64,000 nucleotides of DNA from Bog-473 sp963744225 (GTDB lineage Bacteria; Actinomycetota; Acidimicrobiia; Acidimicrobiales; RAAP-2). Positions 51,596 through 61,055 of this stretch are shown here, in pieces. Position 1 is the first letter of the stretch. Each line of letters starts with the position of its first letter. The stretch is taken from contig CAVUSV010000004.1 of NCBI GenBank assembly GCA_963744225.1, positions 496,001-560,000 on the forward strand. The letters are read 5' to 3'. The notes beneath the pieces were generated by a model. The model was given only the letters and a program-made list of their open reading frames with translations, ran no database searches and was not told where the DNA came from. A program made the translations under genes and the position numbers.

Positions 51596-53425
51596 GTGTC
51601 CGATTCCAGGCAAGAAAGGCCGGGCGAAATGCAAGACCCCGTCGAGATCGAATGGCAGTTCGATGCCCTCGACCTGCGGCCCGTCGAGCGCTGGCTCGCC
51701 ACTTTGCCCACTCTCGCCGTCGAGACTGGTGACGGCGGAACGGTCACCGCATTGGCCCGTACCCCACGCCGGTTGGTCGACTCGTATCTCGACACCGACG
51801 ACTGGCGCATTGCTCGCGCCGGATTCGTTCTCCGTACCCGTCGTCGCGGTCGCCAGGACGAAGTCACTTTGAAGGACACCCGCCCTGCGGAGAGGAGCGG
51901 CTTGCGTCAGCGTCTGGAGGTGACCGAGATCCTTCCTGGTCCCGGCGTGAGCGCGCTGGGTGACGGCCCGGTGGGGCGGCGCCTCCGCGCCATTGTCGGA
52001 TCGCGGCGGTTGCGCGAGGTGCTCCAGGTCCGTACGCGCCGGCGACCCTTCGCGTTGCGGGTCGGTGGCGTCGATGCGGCGGAGGTCGCACTTGACGACA
52101 CCCTGATCGTCGTGGGCGACGGGCAGCGGCCGATGCAGCTGCGGCGCGTCGAGGTCGAAGTGCGCCCCGAGTGGCTGGACGCGCTGGACCCGATCGTGGA
52201 GCAGCTGCGTGTGTCCTGCGGGCTCCAACCAGCCCGGCTCTCCAAGTTCGAGGCCGGGTTGCTCGGTGTCGGCCAGGAGGTCCCGGGATCGCCCGATCTG
52301 GGGTCCACTGCGATCTCCGAATCGTCGACGATGGGTGAGCTGGCCTTCGCTGTGCTGCGTCGTCAGGTGGCCGTGCTGAGCGAGAAGGAACCCGGAACCA
52401 GGCTTGGAGAAGATCCAGAGGAGTTACACGACATGCGGGTGGCGACCCGACGCCTGCGCGCCGCGCTCACGCTCTTCTCTGAGGTCCTGCCCGTGCGGGC
52501 CCAGGTGTTCCGGGAAGAGTTGGGTTGGCTGGGCCGCCTCCTCGGCGCGGTGCGCGACCTCGACGTGCAGCAGGAGGGATTGGAAGAGCTGGCGACGGCC
52601 ACAGCGGGCTGGAGCGCGGGCTCGCGCCCTGACAACCACAATCCGCTGGTCGATCTTTCTGCGCTCCTCGAGCGCGAACGGGACGCCGCCCGGGCGACCA
52701 TGCTCGACGGGCTCGACTCGGCGCGCTGGGACCGCCTCGCCAAGGGTTTGGCCTCCCTGGTGCAAGTGGGTCCGGCTCGCCGTTCGGTGGCCACGCGGGT
52801 CCCAGCGGTTATCGGCATGCCCGACCTTGTCGTCGCGCGTCACCGGGCGGTCGCCAAGGCGGCCAAGCGAGCCAAGAAGTCCGGCGTCGTGTCCGACTTC
52901 CATCGGCTGCGCATCCACTGCAAGCGGCTCCGTTACGCGCTCGAGTTCAGCTCCGACGTGTACGGCGGTCGCACGGCCCGGTTCGTCCGCCAGCTCACGG
53001 CGCTCCAAGACGAGCTCGGGCTCATGCAGGACGCTGAAGTTGCCTCGGTCCGACTCACCGATCTCGCCACCGGCGAGACCCACCTGCCGCCGGCGACGGT
53101 GTTCGTGATGGGCGGTGTCGCAGAACGGCACCGGCGTGAGGTGAATCGGCTCCTTCGGCGTCTGCCCAGGGCGCTCCCCCGCGTCAGTGGCCGCGAGTGG
53201 AGTGACCTCCTCGACCTCATGGAGCGTCGCCGTGTCGAGGCGGAGGCCTCCCTCCCGCCGGTGCGCAGCACGTTGCGGGCCGTGCCCCAACCGGGCCCCG
53301 AGGCCCCGAGCGCACCGCAATCATTGACGTCGCCCACGCCCGCGTCGGTGGTGCCGAGTCACCCCGCCGCGCCTCCAGGACTCACGGCTCTGGCACCCCC
53401 GCCCCAGTCAGGCCAGAGGGAATGA
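51596..53425 (+). CDS. CYTH-CHAD domain protein
   Basis: 609 residues from GTG 51596; ATG 51629 is an alternative. The N-terminal CYTH (triphosphate tunnel) domain, about 10-205, has the E-x-E of its signature in EIEWQF but Gln instead of the usual Lys, and later DSYLDTDDWRI and VTLKDTRPAE. The CHAD domain (about 240-545) has its paired histidine helices in LHDMRVATRRLRAALTLFSE (near 278) and FHRLRIHCKRLRYALEF (near 436), which bind inorganic polyphosphate. The last 50 residues are Pro/Ala-rich. Triphosphatase activity is expected but the missing Lys leaves doubt. Confidence 0.92.
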   Translation: MSDSRQERPGEMQDPVEIEWQFDALDLRPVERWLATLPTLAVETGDGGTVTALARTPRRLVDSYLDTDDWRIARAGFVLRTRRRGRQDEVTLKDTRPAERSGLRQRLEVTEILPGPGVSALGDGPVGRRLRAIVGSRRLREVLQVRTRRRPFALRVGGVDAAEVALDDTLIVVGDGQRPMQLRRVEVEVRPEWLDALDPIVEQLRVSCGLQPARLSKFEAGLLGVGQEVPGSPDLGSTAISESSTMGELAFAVLRRQVAVLSEKEPGTRLGEDPEELHDMRVATRRLRAALTLFSEVLPVRAQVFREELGWLGRLLGAVRDLDVQQEGLEELATATAGWSAGSRPDNHNPLVDLSALLERERDAARATMLDGLDSARWDRLAKGLASLVQVGPARRSVATRVPAVIGMPDLVVARHRAVAKAAKRAKKSGVVSDFHRLRIHCKRLRYALEFSSDVYGGRTARFVRQLTALQDELGLMQDAEVASVRLTDLATGETHLPPATVFVMGGVAERHRREVNRLLRRLPRALPRVSGREWSDLLDLMERRRVEAEASLPPVRSTLRAVPQPGPEAPSAPQSLTSPTPASVVPSHPAAPPGLTALAPPPQSGQRE

Positions 53426-53776
53426 GTTCGCGTCGTCACCCATGACGACGCGAGGATGCTCCGTGAGGATGAAGTAGAGCCGGTCTGTATCGAGGAAGCG
53501 CTCGATATCGGCCCAGATGTCGGGAAAATCCGGCTCAGCCATGTGCGCCCGGTAGGCGTCCATGCTCTCGAACCACTGCACGGTCACGCCGTCGAAGCCG
53601 GGATCCCCGTCGCCGTGATAGTCATCGAGCGGACGCGGATGCTGCTCGTACCGGACCACGTGACTTCCGCTTCGGCTGGCGGCAATCAGGGGGCCGTGCG
53701 CGTCCCGCCAATGTGCGTGGAACTCAGCCGGCGTGAGACCATCCTTGCGGCGCAACAGGCACGTGAGCCTGACCAT
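53408..53776 (-). CDS. EthD-domain protein
   Basis: 122 residues. MVRLTCLLRRKDGLTPAEFH, HWRDAHGPLI and FESMDAYRAHMAEPDFPDIW show the EthD/dimeric barrel pattern, with a typical W-R-x-x-H-G-P segment. Its 3' end overlaps the end of the converging CYTH-CHAD gene by 18 bp and contains the hairpin at 53429. Function unknown. Last gene of the surface-protein operon direction but separated from it by 77 bp. Confidence 0.85.
   Translation of the reverse strand: MVRLTCLLRRKDGLTPAEFHAHWRDAHGPLIAASRSGSHVVRYEQHPRPLDDYHGDGDPGFDGVTVQWFESMDAYRAHMAEPDFPDIWADIERFLDTDRLYFILTEHPRVVMGDDANSFPLA
53429..53452 (+). terminator. Strong 10-bp hairpin after the CYTH-CHAD gene
   Basis: CGCGTCGTCA-CCCA-TGACGACGCG, a perfect 10-bp stem with a 4-base loop, starts 3 bp after the TGA of the CYTH-CHAD gene. 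No T run follows. It lies within the coding end of the convergent EthD gene, whose codons must accommodate it. Confidence 0.55.
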
Positions 53777-53853
53777 GGGTTCTCCTCTGGGTGCGGCGGG
53801 TAGCCGGCCGACCGCATCGCGGCCGACCCACGAACGCTAGGCGGTTCCGCTGC

Positions 53854-55344
53854 CTACAGGAGGGTGACTCCAAGGGTTGCCGTCGAGCTGTTGCTGTTGA
53901 CGGCAACCGAGTTGACGCCGGCCGAGATGCTGGCTGTGTTCAGCGGCACGGGCACGGGGATCACAGCGGGCGCGGCCAGCGAAGCGGGCGCAGGGAGCGA
54001 CACGTTGACGGGCGCGGTTCCCGTGCCAACCGACGCGCTTGAGGCGGTCCCGCTCGGGCTTGTGGGAAGCGAACCCGCCGGGGCCGTCACGGGAAGGCTG
54101 GGCGCGGTCGGCACCGGTGCGATAGTCGCCGGCAGGGGCAACGAGGGGATGGCGCGCGCAGTCGAGCCCGCCGCAATACTCGCTACGGCCGGCAAGGGCA
54201 GCGAGGGGATCGCGGGGCGCGGTCGGCACCGGTGCGCTAGTCGCCGGCAGGGGCAACGAGGGGATGGCGCGCGCAGTCGAGCCCGCCGCAATACTCGCTA
54301 CGGCCGGCAAGGGCAGCGAGGGGATCGCGGGCGGGGGCGAACCCGTTGCACCACTGCCGGGCACGGGCGGCGGCACGGGCAGCGGCAGCGGCAGGGGCAG
54401 CGAGGGGATCGCTGGCGGGGTCGAAACCGTTGCAGCACTGCCGACTACGGGCAGCGGCACGGGCAGCGTCGGCGGCCGGGGCAGGGGCAGCGAGGGGATC
54501 GCTGGCGGGGTCGAAACCGTTGCAGCACTGCCGACTACGGGCAGCGGCAGCGGCAACGGCAGGGGCAGCGAGGGGATCGCGGGCGGGGGCGAACCCGTTG
54601 CAGCACTGCCGACCACGGGCAGCTTCACGGGCAGCGGCAACGGCAGCGGCAACGGAAGCGGCAAAGGCAGCGAGGGGAGTGCCGGCGCAAGTAAGCCCGT
54701 CGCACCAGGAGCGGTCGCCGCCACTGAGTTGACCACCGGTCCCAGCGCGCCGACGGTCGGGATTGGCGACGGGAGCACGCTGCTGATCGCCGGCAGAGAC
54801 GAGATACCGGTCACGCCGCCGCCGGGCACGTTGCGCGGGGGGCCCGCCAGGAGGGAGGGGTCAGCGGGTTGCCCGGGTCGGACGAGGTGGCGCGCTCGGA
54901 TGGTGCGGCGCCGCTTTGCACCAAGGATCCCGAGAGCAAGGAGAACAGGGCGCCTGTCACTGCCGCCGACCCCGACACGGCCGAGGAGAGGCGGGACGCC
55001 TGGCTGACCGCCCCGTCCAGTGACGGGTCTTGCTTGGTCGATGACGCGACGGGGTGGGCCGCGGCCGGCTTGACCGTGAGGTAGCCACCGAGTCCGCCCA
55101 TCAAGGCGCCGACCGCGGCGCACGCCAGCCCACCGGCCCCGACCAGGGTGGCGTTGCGATAGCGCGTGAACCCCCTCGGACCTTGGGCCGCCGCGACGAC
55201 CGCCTCGGCGGCCCCCGGCGTTCCCAGGGCGTCGGACTCGTCGGGAACTACCTGCAGGAAGGGCTCCCGCACGGCCGCCTCCCGCGCGGCGGTCGCGCGG
55301 AGCTCCGCCTCGAGCACCTCGTCGTACAACTCGTCGAAGCTCAT
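53854..55344 (-). CDS. Single-pass membrane protein with Pro-Leu/Ser repeat tail, two frameshifts
   Basis: From ATG 55344: MSFDELYDEVLEAELRATAA, a cytoplasmic acidic start, then one membrane segment (ATLVGAGGLACAAVGALMGG, about residues 66-90), then a secreted part with repeats of the type PPAIPSLPLPLP..VVGSAATVST, seven or so copies. Frames shift near 54845 (in a run of six C, minus-strand sense) and at about 54215, which is the junction of a 115-bp tandem duplication. The corrected C-terminus is SLPAPASLAAPAVIPVPVPL..ATLGVTLL. No family recognised; probably a cell-wall-spanning or surface-stalk protein, because it follows a sortase gene. Confidence 0.65.
54101..54330. repeat. 115-bp tandem direct repeat within the Pro-Leu repeat gene
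   Basis: Copies 54101-54215 and 54216-54330 differ by one base seen (GATAGT versus GCTAGT). The period of 115 is not a multiple of three, which explains the frame change at the junction. Confidence 0.8.
54331..54680. repeat. Degenerate coding tandem repeats (Gly-Ser/Pro-Leu)
   Basis: Units built around GGCAGCGAGGGGATCGC and CGGGCAGCGG, of variable length, encode SLPLP-rich repeats on the minus strand. Copies are imperfect and there is no unique spacer, so this is coding low complexity, not CRISPR. Confidence 0.75.
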
Positions 55345-55449
55345 GTGCTGCCCTCCTCGTGTCCTGCCCCCTCGGATAAACCCCTCACCGGGGTACGTGG
55401 GCGGCGCGCCGCCCTGTGGTCGTTTGCTCAGCTCCATCACGATCGGCGC

Positions 55450-56544
55450 TCATGAAAGACTCCAGCTCCCGATGTGCACCAGTGCGCCTTGAACGGGGAG
55501 AACGACCGTCATGGTGTGCTCGCCGGGCGCGCCGCCTCCCTGGAGGGTCACGGTGGTGCGCAGCACAACCTGGGTGGGCACTCCGTTCGCCGAATCGATC
55601 TCCACGTCGAGCGGCGCGTCGTGCCCCGTCACGATCGCCCCGTTCAGCTCGGGCGGCATCGGCACAGCGGGCGCCAGGGTGGACCACCAGGCCGCCTGTT
55701 GTTGGGCCCCCGCATGCAGCCCGCCGAAGTAGGTCTCGAGTGCCGCGGCCTCGAGTGAGAGCGGCGCCGGGCTCTGCGCGAACGCAACCGAGGCGTTCAC
55801 GAGGTTCATCGTGCCCATCGGCGCCTCGTTCTGCTGGAGCGTCAGCCCCTGCTCCTGCAGAGCGGGCGGTGCGGAGGTGGTGTAGTCGGTGGACGCGACG
55901 GTCTCGATGAACTGGGCCCCCGGGTTCAGGTTGCCGCCCTTTGTGGCCGCTCCGATCTCGGTCGCCTGAACGAGCAGGCGTTGTGGCGTGAAGAACAACG
56001 CGTTGGGCGGCCAGCAGGTGTCGAGCACGAGGCTGGGGCCGGTGGTGTTGGAGACGGCCGAGCCGGCCTGGACGATCTGCTGGGTGGTCACTTGGAACTG
56101 CACCGTGTTGCATGCCGTCTGGTAGGTGATCACGTCGCCCGGCTTGAGCAGGTTGAGGTGCACGAAGTAACTCACGTCGTGGGCGAGGAAGACCGCGGCT
56201 CCATTGATTCCCGGCCACACCGATTGCGGGTCGTGCCCGACGGCCACGTTGAGCTGCGCGTCGTCGGTGCCCTCCTCCACCGGGGCGTTGAGGTTCAAGG
56301 CGGGGATGGTCAAGATGCCGGAGAGCTGTCCCGGCTGGACCCCGGCCACCTGGCAGGACGCCCCGTGACTCTCCTTGGCGATCTTCGCCATGGCGGAATG
56401 CTCGCTGGCGACTAACACCGTTTGGGCGTAGTGCTGGTGCTCCTGGTAGGCCATCGCGTAGCTCCCCGCGAAGATGGCGCTGAAGAGGAAAAGGACGCCC
56501 AGGAACGTGACGCTGATGCGCCGCACGTGGCGGAAGGACGTCAT
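55450..56544 (-). CDS. Sortase-family transpeptidase with long C-terminal extension
   Basis: 364 residues from ATG 56544 (GGGAAGGA 8 bp upstream). One membrane anchor, ISVTFLGVLFLFSAIFAGSY (10-33). Sortase core: GILTIPALNLNAPVEEGTDD, catalytic His122 in FLAHDVSYFV, Cys177 in LVLDTCWPP, Arg189 in FTPQRLLVQA. About 165 further residues follow the core and match nothing I recognise. A Pro-rich N-terminal extension to GTG 56811 stays open but lacks a better ribosome site. Works on the outer membrane face, joining a sorting-signal Thr to cell wall material. The likely substrate is encoded just upstream. Confidence 0.82.
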   Translation of the reverse strand: MTSFRHVRRISVTFLGVLFLFSAIFAGSYAMAYQEHQHYAQTVLVASEHSAMAKIAKESHGASCQVAGVQPGQLSGILTIPALNLNAPVEEGTDDAQLNVAVGHDPQSVWPGINGAAVFLAHDVSYFVHLNLLKPGDVITYQTACNTVQFQVTTQQIVQAGSAVSNTTGPSLVLDTCWPPNALFFTPQRLLVQATEIGAATKGGNLNPGAQFIETVASTDYTTSAPPALQEQGLTLQQNEAPMGTMNLVNASVAFAQSPAPLSLEAAALETYFGGLHAGAQQQAAWWSTLAPAVPMPPELNGAIVTGHDAPLDVEIDSANGVPTQVVLRTTVTLQGGGAPGEHTMTVVLPVQGALVHIGSWSLS

Positions 56545-56800
56545 CGGTGCGTCCTTCCCGTTGGCCGCTGCTCCTGCCCGGAACGGGGCTCCGCCGTCCC
56601 GTTCCGGGCAGTTCGCAGCGTCGGTTCCCGCGACATCGACTTGGTGCTCGAGATACTCCGAAGCAGCTCTTGGGTGGCCTCGCCGTGGGGCCGCCGCCGG
56701 GCCGGCCCCCGCAACCGGAGGGGCAACAGAGGTGGTCCCGAGGGTCGGGCCCGGTGGCGGTCCGCCGTCCGGCCCCAGAGAGGACGGCGGCGGGGGCGGC

Positions 56801-58378
56801 TCAAGGAACACCCCGTCGGCGGATGGTTGCCTGCAGCGTGCCACCCACCGCGACGATCCGACGGCGACCGATCAGCACGAGGCCGACCAGGCCCATTCCC
56901 GTCATCAGAACGATGGGAAGGGGGCCCGCCCAGTATTCGCCCGTGTGCACGCTGGTCACGTTCGGCACGGCGCCGGCAGGCGGTGCGGCGGTGGCGGGCG
57001 AGGTCGCGACAGGGGGCGTCGCTGAAAGCTGCGCACTGCCCGTCACGCTCACCGCGCCGACGTTCAAGGCGACCCCGCCTCTCAGCGCCGGCAGCAGGCC
57101 GAGGTGGAGCACATCCACCTTGGCACTCGCCGTCGTGCCGGGGACCGAGGTGGCGCAGGTGAGCAGATTCCCGGTGGGGTTGTAGCTGAGGATCCCTGTC
57201 AACAAGCTCCCGAGGGCGGTCGCCAGCGCACTGTCGCTGCTGCCGAGTGGCGACAGGACCTGTCTGAGGAGGCCGTTGAGTTGGGCGATGCTCACGAAGC
57301 TTGGCAGTGACCCGTTGGTCGAGTACGACACGCCGCCGGCGTTGCAGCTGGGCGTCACGGTCCCGGTGATGCGGTCGAGCGTGACGGAGGCGGTCGTCGG
57401 CGCCACCATGAGGCCGGCGAGGCCGAAGAGGTTGACGTTGACCGCGTGCTGGGTCACCGAGTCGGTCACCACGTCGCCGTTCGTGCTCACTGCCGAAGTC
57501 GACCCGCCGAGGTGGATCGATAGCGGCTGGACGCTGACGGCGTTGCCTCCCGTCAGCCCGAGGATTTGGTCGAGGAGGCCGGTCACGATCCCGGCCACCG
57601 GTGAGGTCCCGCCGGCGGCGCCGATCTGGGTGAGCAGCCCGCTGAGCACCGAGCACTGGCCGGTGAGCACGCTGCCGCTGGCCACACTGGTCCGCTTGAG
57701 CCTCAAGTTGCTCGGCAGGATGCCGTTGACCTTGGCGAGCAGGGTCGACACCTGCGCCGGGAGTGGCCCGGCGTTGGTGCCGGGTGTACTGCGGGCGGCC
57801 GGGGCGTTGTTGCAGACCGAGGACGCCGAGGGCGGCGGACCACCGAGCAGGCCCTGCAGGACCGTGCTCGGGCTCAGGCTGATGGGGACGTTGGCGAGGC
57901 TCCCATCGCCGGATGCCGCGGGATTCCCATTGGCATCCTCGGAGGCCGAGGCGCTGCCGCAGGAGACGTTGACGGTGATGAGGGGTGTCGCCCTAGCCAC
58001 CGGGCAGTTGCTGGCTCCGGTCGGGGTCGCAGTGACACCGTTGCCCCGGGCGACCGCTTGCTGCGTGCTGTGGAGGGCGTCGCCGGCCAAGGACGACGTC
58101 GCGCTGGTCGGACAGGGGCTTGATGCAACGAAGGTGTCACTACACACCCCGGACCCCGAGGCCTCGGCGAGGGGACCGTTCCCTGCGTCCGCCTCCGATC
58201 CCCCCCGGCGAGCTGCAACGTGTTGAGCAGGCCGAGCGAGACGAACCCCCCGTTTCCTTGCACGCCCCACTGGGTGACCGACTGCGCCGTCGAGGTCGCC
58301 GCCGACGTCGAGGTCATTGCGCCCAGGAACCGCGACAACCACCAGCCCAGCCACAAGAATCCTGGTCCGACTCCTCAT
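56801..58378 (-). CDS. Secreted, C-terminally anchored surface protein (candidate sortase substrate), frameshifted near the N-terminus
   Basis: ATG 58378 follows GAGGGA. Signal peptide MRSRTRILVAGLVVVAVPGA, then, after two compensating indels near 58325 and 58205, MTSTSAATSTAQSVTQWGVQ and LAEASGSGVCSDTFVASSPC. The body is rich in Ser, Thr, Gly and Ala, with Leu-rich helices (LLTQIGAAGG, IVTGLLDQILGLTGG). It ends with SVHTGEYWAG, a hydrophobic stretch (PLPIVLMTGMGLVGLVLIGR) and RRRI: the order of a cell-wall sorting signal, with SVHTG where LPxTG or LAxTG is usual. No known domain recognised. Confidence 0.72.
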   Translation of the reverse strand: MRSRTRILVAGLVVVAVPGRNDLDVGGDLDGAVGHPVGRARKRGVRLARPAQHVAARRGGSEADAGNGPLAEASGSGVCSDTFVASSPCPTSATSSLAGDALHSTQQAVARGNGVTATPTGASNCPVARATPLITVNVSCGSASASEDANGNPAASGDGSLANVPISLSPSTVLQGLLGGPPPSASSVCNNAPAARSTPGTNAGPLPAQVSTLLAKVNGILPSNLRLKRTSVASGSVLTGQCSVLSGLLTQIGAAGGTSPVAGIVTGLLDQILGLTGGNAVSVQPLSIHLGGSTSAVSTNGDVVTDSVTQHAVNVNLFGLAGLMVAPTTASVTLDRITGTVTPSCNAGGVSYSTNGSLPSFVSIAQLNGLLRQVLSPLGSSDSALATALGSLLTGILSYNPTGNLLTCATSVPGTTASAKVDVLHLGLLPALRGGVALNVGAVSVTGSAQLSATPPVATSPATAAPPAGAVPNVTSVHTGEYWAGPLPIVLMTGMGLVGLVLIGRRRIVAVGGTLQATIRRRGVP

Positions 58379-58598
58379 CGCGAATCCCTCATCGGCGGTA
58401 CCCTGACCGTCCCCACGGCTGCGTGGCGACTCCTTCGTCTGCATTCGAAAACGACAAGGGGAGGGTGACCTTGCGCCCTTTCGTCAAAAAGTCGTCAACT
58501 TCTCTTCTGCCTCGACGCCTCCCTCGAACGCGCTAGCCGGGCGCCGCAATCGGCCCGGCAGGGGGGAAAGCGCCACCCGTCCCGTACTCTTTCGCTGC

Positions 58599-59348
58599 AT
58601 GCCCGCCTCCCACGTCGTGGTGATCGTCCTGGGTGGAGTGGGTGCCGGCATCTTCAACGGCGTGGCGGGCGGCGGCAGCTTGATCTCGTTCCCGATCCTT
58701 TTGGCGCTCGGCTACCCGGCGCTCACCGCCAACATCACCAACACGGTCGGCATTTGGCCGGGCTACCTCGCATCCGCCGCGGGGTACCGCAACGAGATCG
58801 GCGACCAGGCCCGGCGCTTGGTCCGCCTCGCCCCCTTCGCCCTCGCCGGCGGTGTGGCCGGCGCGCTGCTCCTGTTGACGACGTCGCCGACGACCTTCAA
58901 TGACGTCGTCCCCTGGCTCGTCCTGGGGGCCGCCGCCCTGTTCGCTGCCCAGCCGGCGCTGCGGCGTGCCCTCGACCGGGGCTCAGCCCATCCCCGCACG
59001 CGGCCGGTGCTGCTGGTCGCCGGGGTGCTCGCCGCCTCCGTCTACGGGGGTTACTTCGGTGCCGCCATGGGCGTGATGTTCCTCGCCGTGCTGGGCCTCG
59101 CCCTTCCGGTCTCCATCGCTCACACCAGCGGCTTGCGTGCGGTGCTGTCCATGATCGTCAACGGCATCGCCGCCGTCGTGTTCCTCGTCCACGGCGGACT
59201 CGCCTGGGAGGCGGTCGGACTGCTGGCCATCGGTAGTTTGGTCGGTGGCTATGTCGGCGCCCGCCTTGCTCTTGCGCTCCCGGCACCCGCGCTCCGGGCA
59301 GTGGTCGTCGTCATCGGCGTCGGCACCGCGGTGAAGCTGCTCCTCTGA
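58599..59348 (+). CDS. TauE/SafE (DUF81) family membrane permease
   Basis: 249 residues with about eight hydrophobic segments. N-terminal GVGAGIFNGVAGGGSLISFP and the mid repeat VYGGYFGAAMGVMFLAVLGL are the two family repeats. Members export sulfite, sulfonate or related organic anions. No sulfur metabolism gene is adjacent, so the cargo is unknown. Divergent from the surface-protein gene and converging with pxpBC. Confidence 0.9.
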   Translation: MPASHVVVIVLGGVGAGIFNGVAGGGSLISFPILLALGYPALTANITNTVGIWPGYLASAAGYRNEIGDQARRLVRLAPFALAGGVAGALLLLTTSPTTFNDVVPWLVLGAAALFAAQPALRRALDRGSAHPRTRPVLLVAGVLAASVYGGYFGAAMGVMFLAVLGLALPVSIAHTSGLRAVLSMIVNGIAAVVFLVHGGLAWEAVGLLAIGSLVGGYVGARLALALPAPALRAVVVVIGVGTAVKLLL

Positions 59349-59368
59349 GGCCGCTTCCTACACGGCTG

Positions 59369-61055
59369 TCAGTCGACCGCCAGTGGATAGTGCCCGACGA
59401 CTGCTCCCTCAAGGACACGACGGCCCCTCCGGGCCGCCGCCTGTGCCGCCTCGAGGTCGACGGGGAGCAAGCGAACCCGGATGCCCGGGGCACATTGTCC
59501 GAGCTTGCCGTAGTCGGCCGACGCCACCACGGCTAGCACCGGGTAGCCGCCGAGGGTGGCGTGATCAGGCATGAGGATGATCGGGGCGCCGTCGGGTGGC
59601 ACCTGCACGGCACCGGTCACGACACCCTGTGAGTCGAGCTCGTTGGTTCTGTGGCCGCGCAGGTCAACCGCGCCGCCGTCCGCCCGAAGCCGGATCCCGA
59701 CTCGGTTGCTGTCCCGCTCGACGCTGAACACGAGTCCGGCCAGGCGCGCCAATGCGTCGGGTTCGAATTGCTCGGGGTGGGGGCCCGGGAGCACGCGGAG
59801 CTCCACGGGTGCGCCGCCGACATCGAGCTCCGTGGCGGCGCCGTCCACCAGATGGTCCCCGAGCGGAGGCGTCCAGGGACCGGCGTAGAGGCATGCTCCC
59901 GAGGTCAGGGGACCGGCGCCGAGCCCGGTGAGCTCGTCGCTCGCGCTGCTCCCGAACAACTCGGGCCCGAGCAACCCGCCGGCGACAGAGACGTAGGCGC
60001 GGCATCCACCCTGCAGCCGTCCGACCGCAAGCTCCTGGCCGTCCGTCAAAGGCAGGACCTGGCCGGGCGGCTCGGGCGTGCCGTCCACGCGGACCGCAGG
60101 GGCACCACCCACGACGGCGACGTGGCACGCTCCGAGGCAGCGGAGCCGGCTGCCGCCGCCGGTGAGCTCGAGGGCGCCGGAGCCTGTGGGGTTGCCTACT
60201 AACCGATTGGCCAGGGCGAAGGACAAGGGATCGGACGGAGCAGCGCCCGGGACACCGGCCGCGGCAACAGCCCCGGCGCCCCCGGTCCTGCACGACGGCG
60301 CGCAACCCCGGGCCCACCACCTCGAGCACGCGGCGGGCGAGCGGAGGCGGCACCCAGGCTGGCACCCGCAGCGGCGCGGGGTCGAGGGGGTCACCCGCGT
60401 TGGCCACGGTGAAGATGACCTGGTGCCCCGGTGCCAGGGCGGCATAGGGAGGGTGATCGGGAGAGAAGAGGGGAAAGCCGGTACGGCCAACGAGCTGCCA
60501 CCCTCCGGGCGACGCGGTCGGGTAGACCGCGGCATGGCCATTGGCGAGTGCCACCGAACCCGCCGGCACCACGGGACGCGGCCGGTCACGCCGCGGCACC
60601 GCTCTGAGGGGGTCAGGAAGTCCGTCGAGGTACGCGAAGCCGGGGGAGAACCCGAGGACGGCGACGATCAAGGGCCGCTCCGTCAAGAGTGCGACGACCT
60701 GATCGGAGGAGCAGCCGGCATGGGCTGCTACCGCGGCGAGGTCCGGACCGTCGAAGGCGCATGGAATGGTCACGGTGCGGCCCAGCTCCTCGGGACGGTC
60801 GACTGCGCCGTGACGAGCAGTATCGGCGAGCACCTTTTCGGCGGCGGCGCGCACCGCCTCGAGATCCTTGTCAGCATCAGTCAGCGACACCATGACCGTG
60901 GCGAAGCCGCACACCGTGTCGACGGTGCCACCATCAACCACGGTCGATTCCAGCGCCCGGGCCAGCTCCCGGCCGGCCGCCGGATCGGCCACGCCGATCA
61001 GGAACGCGCGGTCACCAAGGGACCGCACCTCCCCATCGGGAATGGAGCGTGTCAT
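59369..61055 (-). CDS. pxpB/pxpC: 5-Oxoprolinase subunits B and C fused (PxpBC), one frameshift near 60275
   Basis: ATG 61055 overlaps the pxpA stop. PxpB part (to about residue 235): RSLGDRAFLIGVADPAAGRE, LGFSPGFAYLDGLPDPLR, PAGSVALANGHAAVYPTASP, GGWQLVGRTGFPLF. It runs in frame into the PxpC start LEVVGPGLRAVVQDRGRRG with no stop, then shifts to AVAAAGVPGAAPSDPLSFAL, ELTGGGSRLRC, SQGVVTGAVQVPPDGAPIIL and LGQCAPGIRVRLLPVDLEAA. The run of G near 60275 is a likely indel spot. With PxpA it hydrolyses 5-oxoproline using ATP. The B-C fusion is known in other bacteria. Confidence 0.88.

Noticed and set aside
54101..54680. Repeats resembling a CRISPR array
   Set aside because: Repeats are coding, imperfect and of varying length, with no unique spacers and no cas genes.
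56545..56811. Pro-rich N-terminal extension of the sortase
   Set aside because: The frame is open, but a much better ribosome site lies before ATG 56544 and open frames are common at this base composition.
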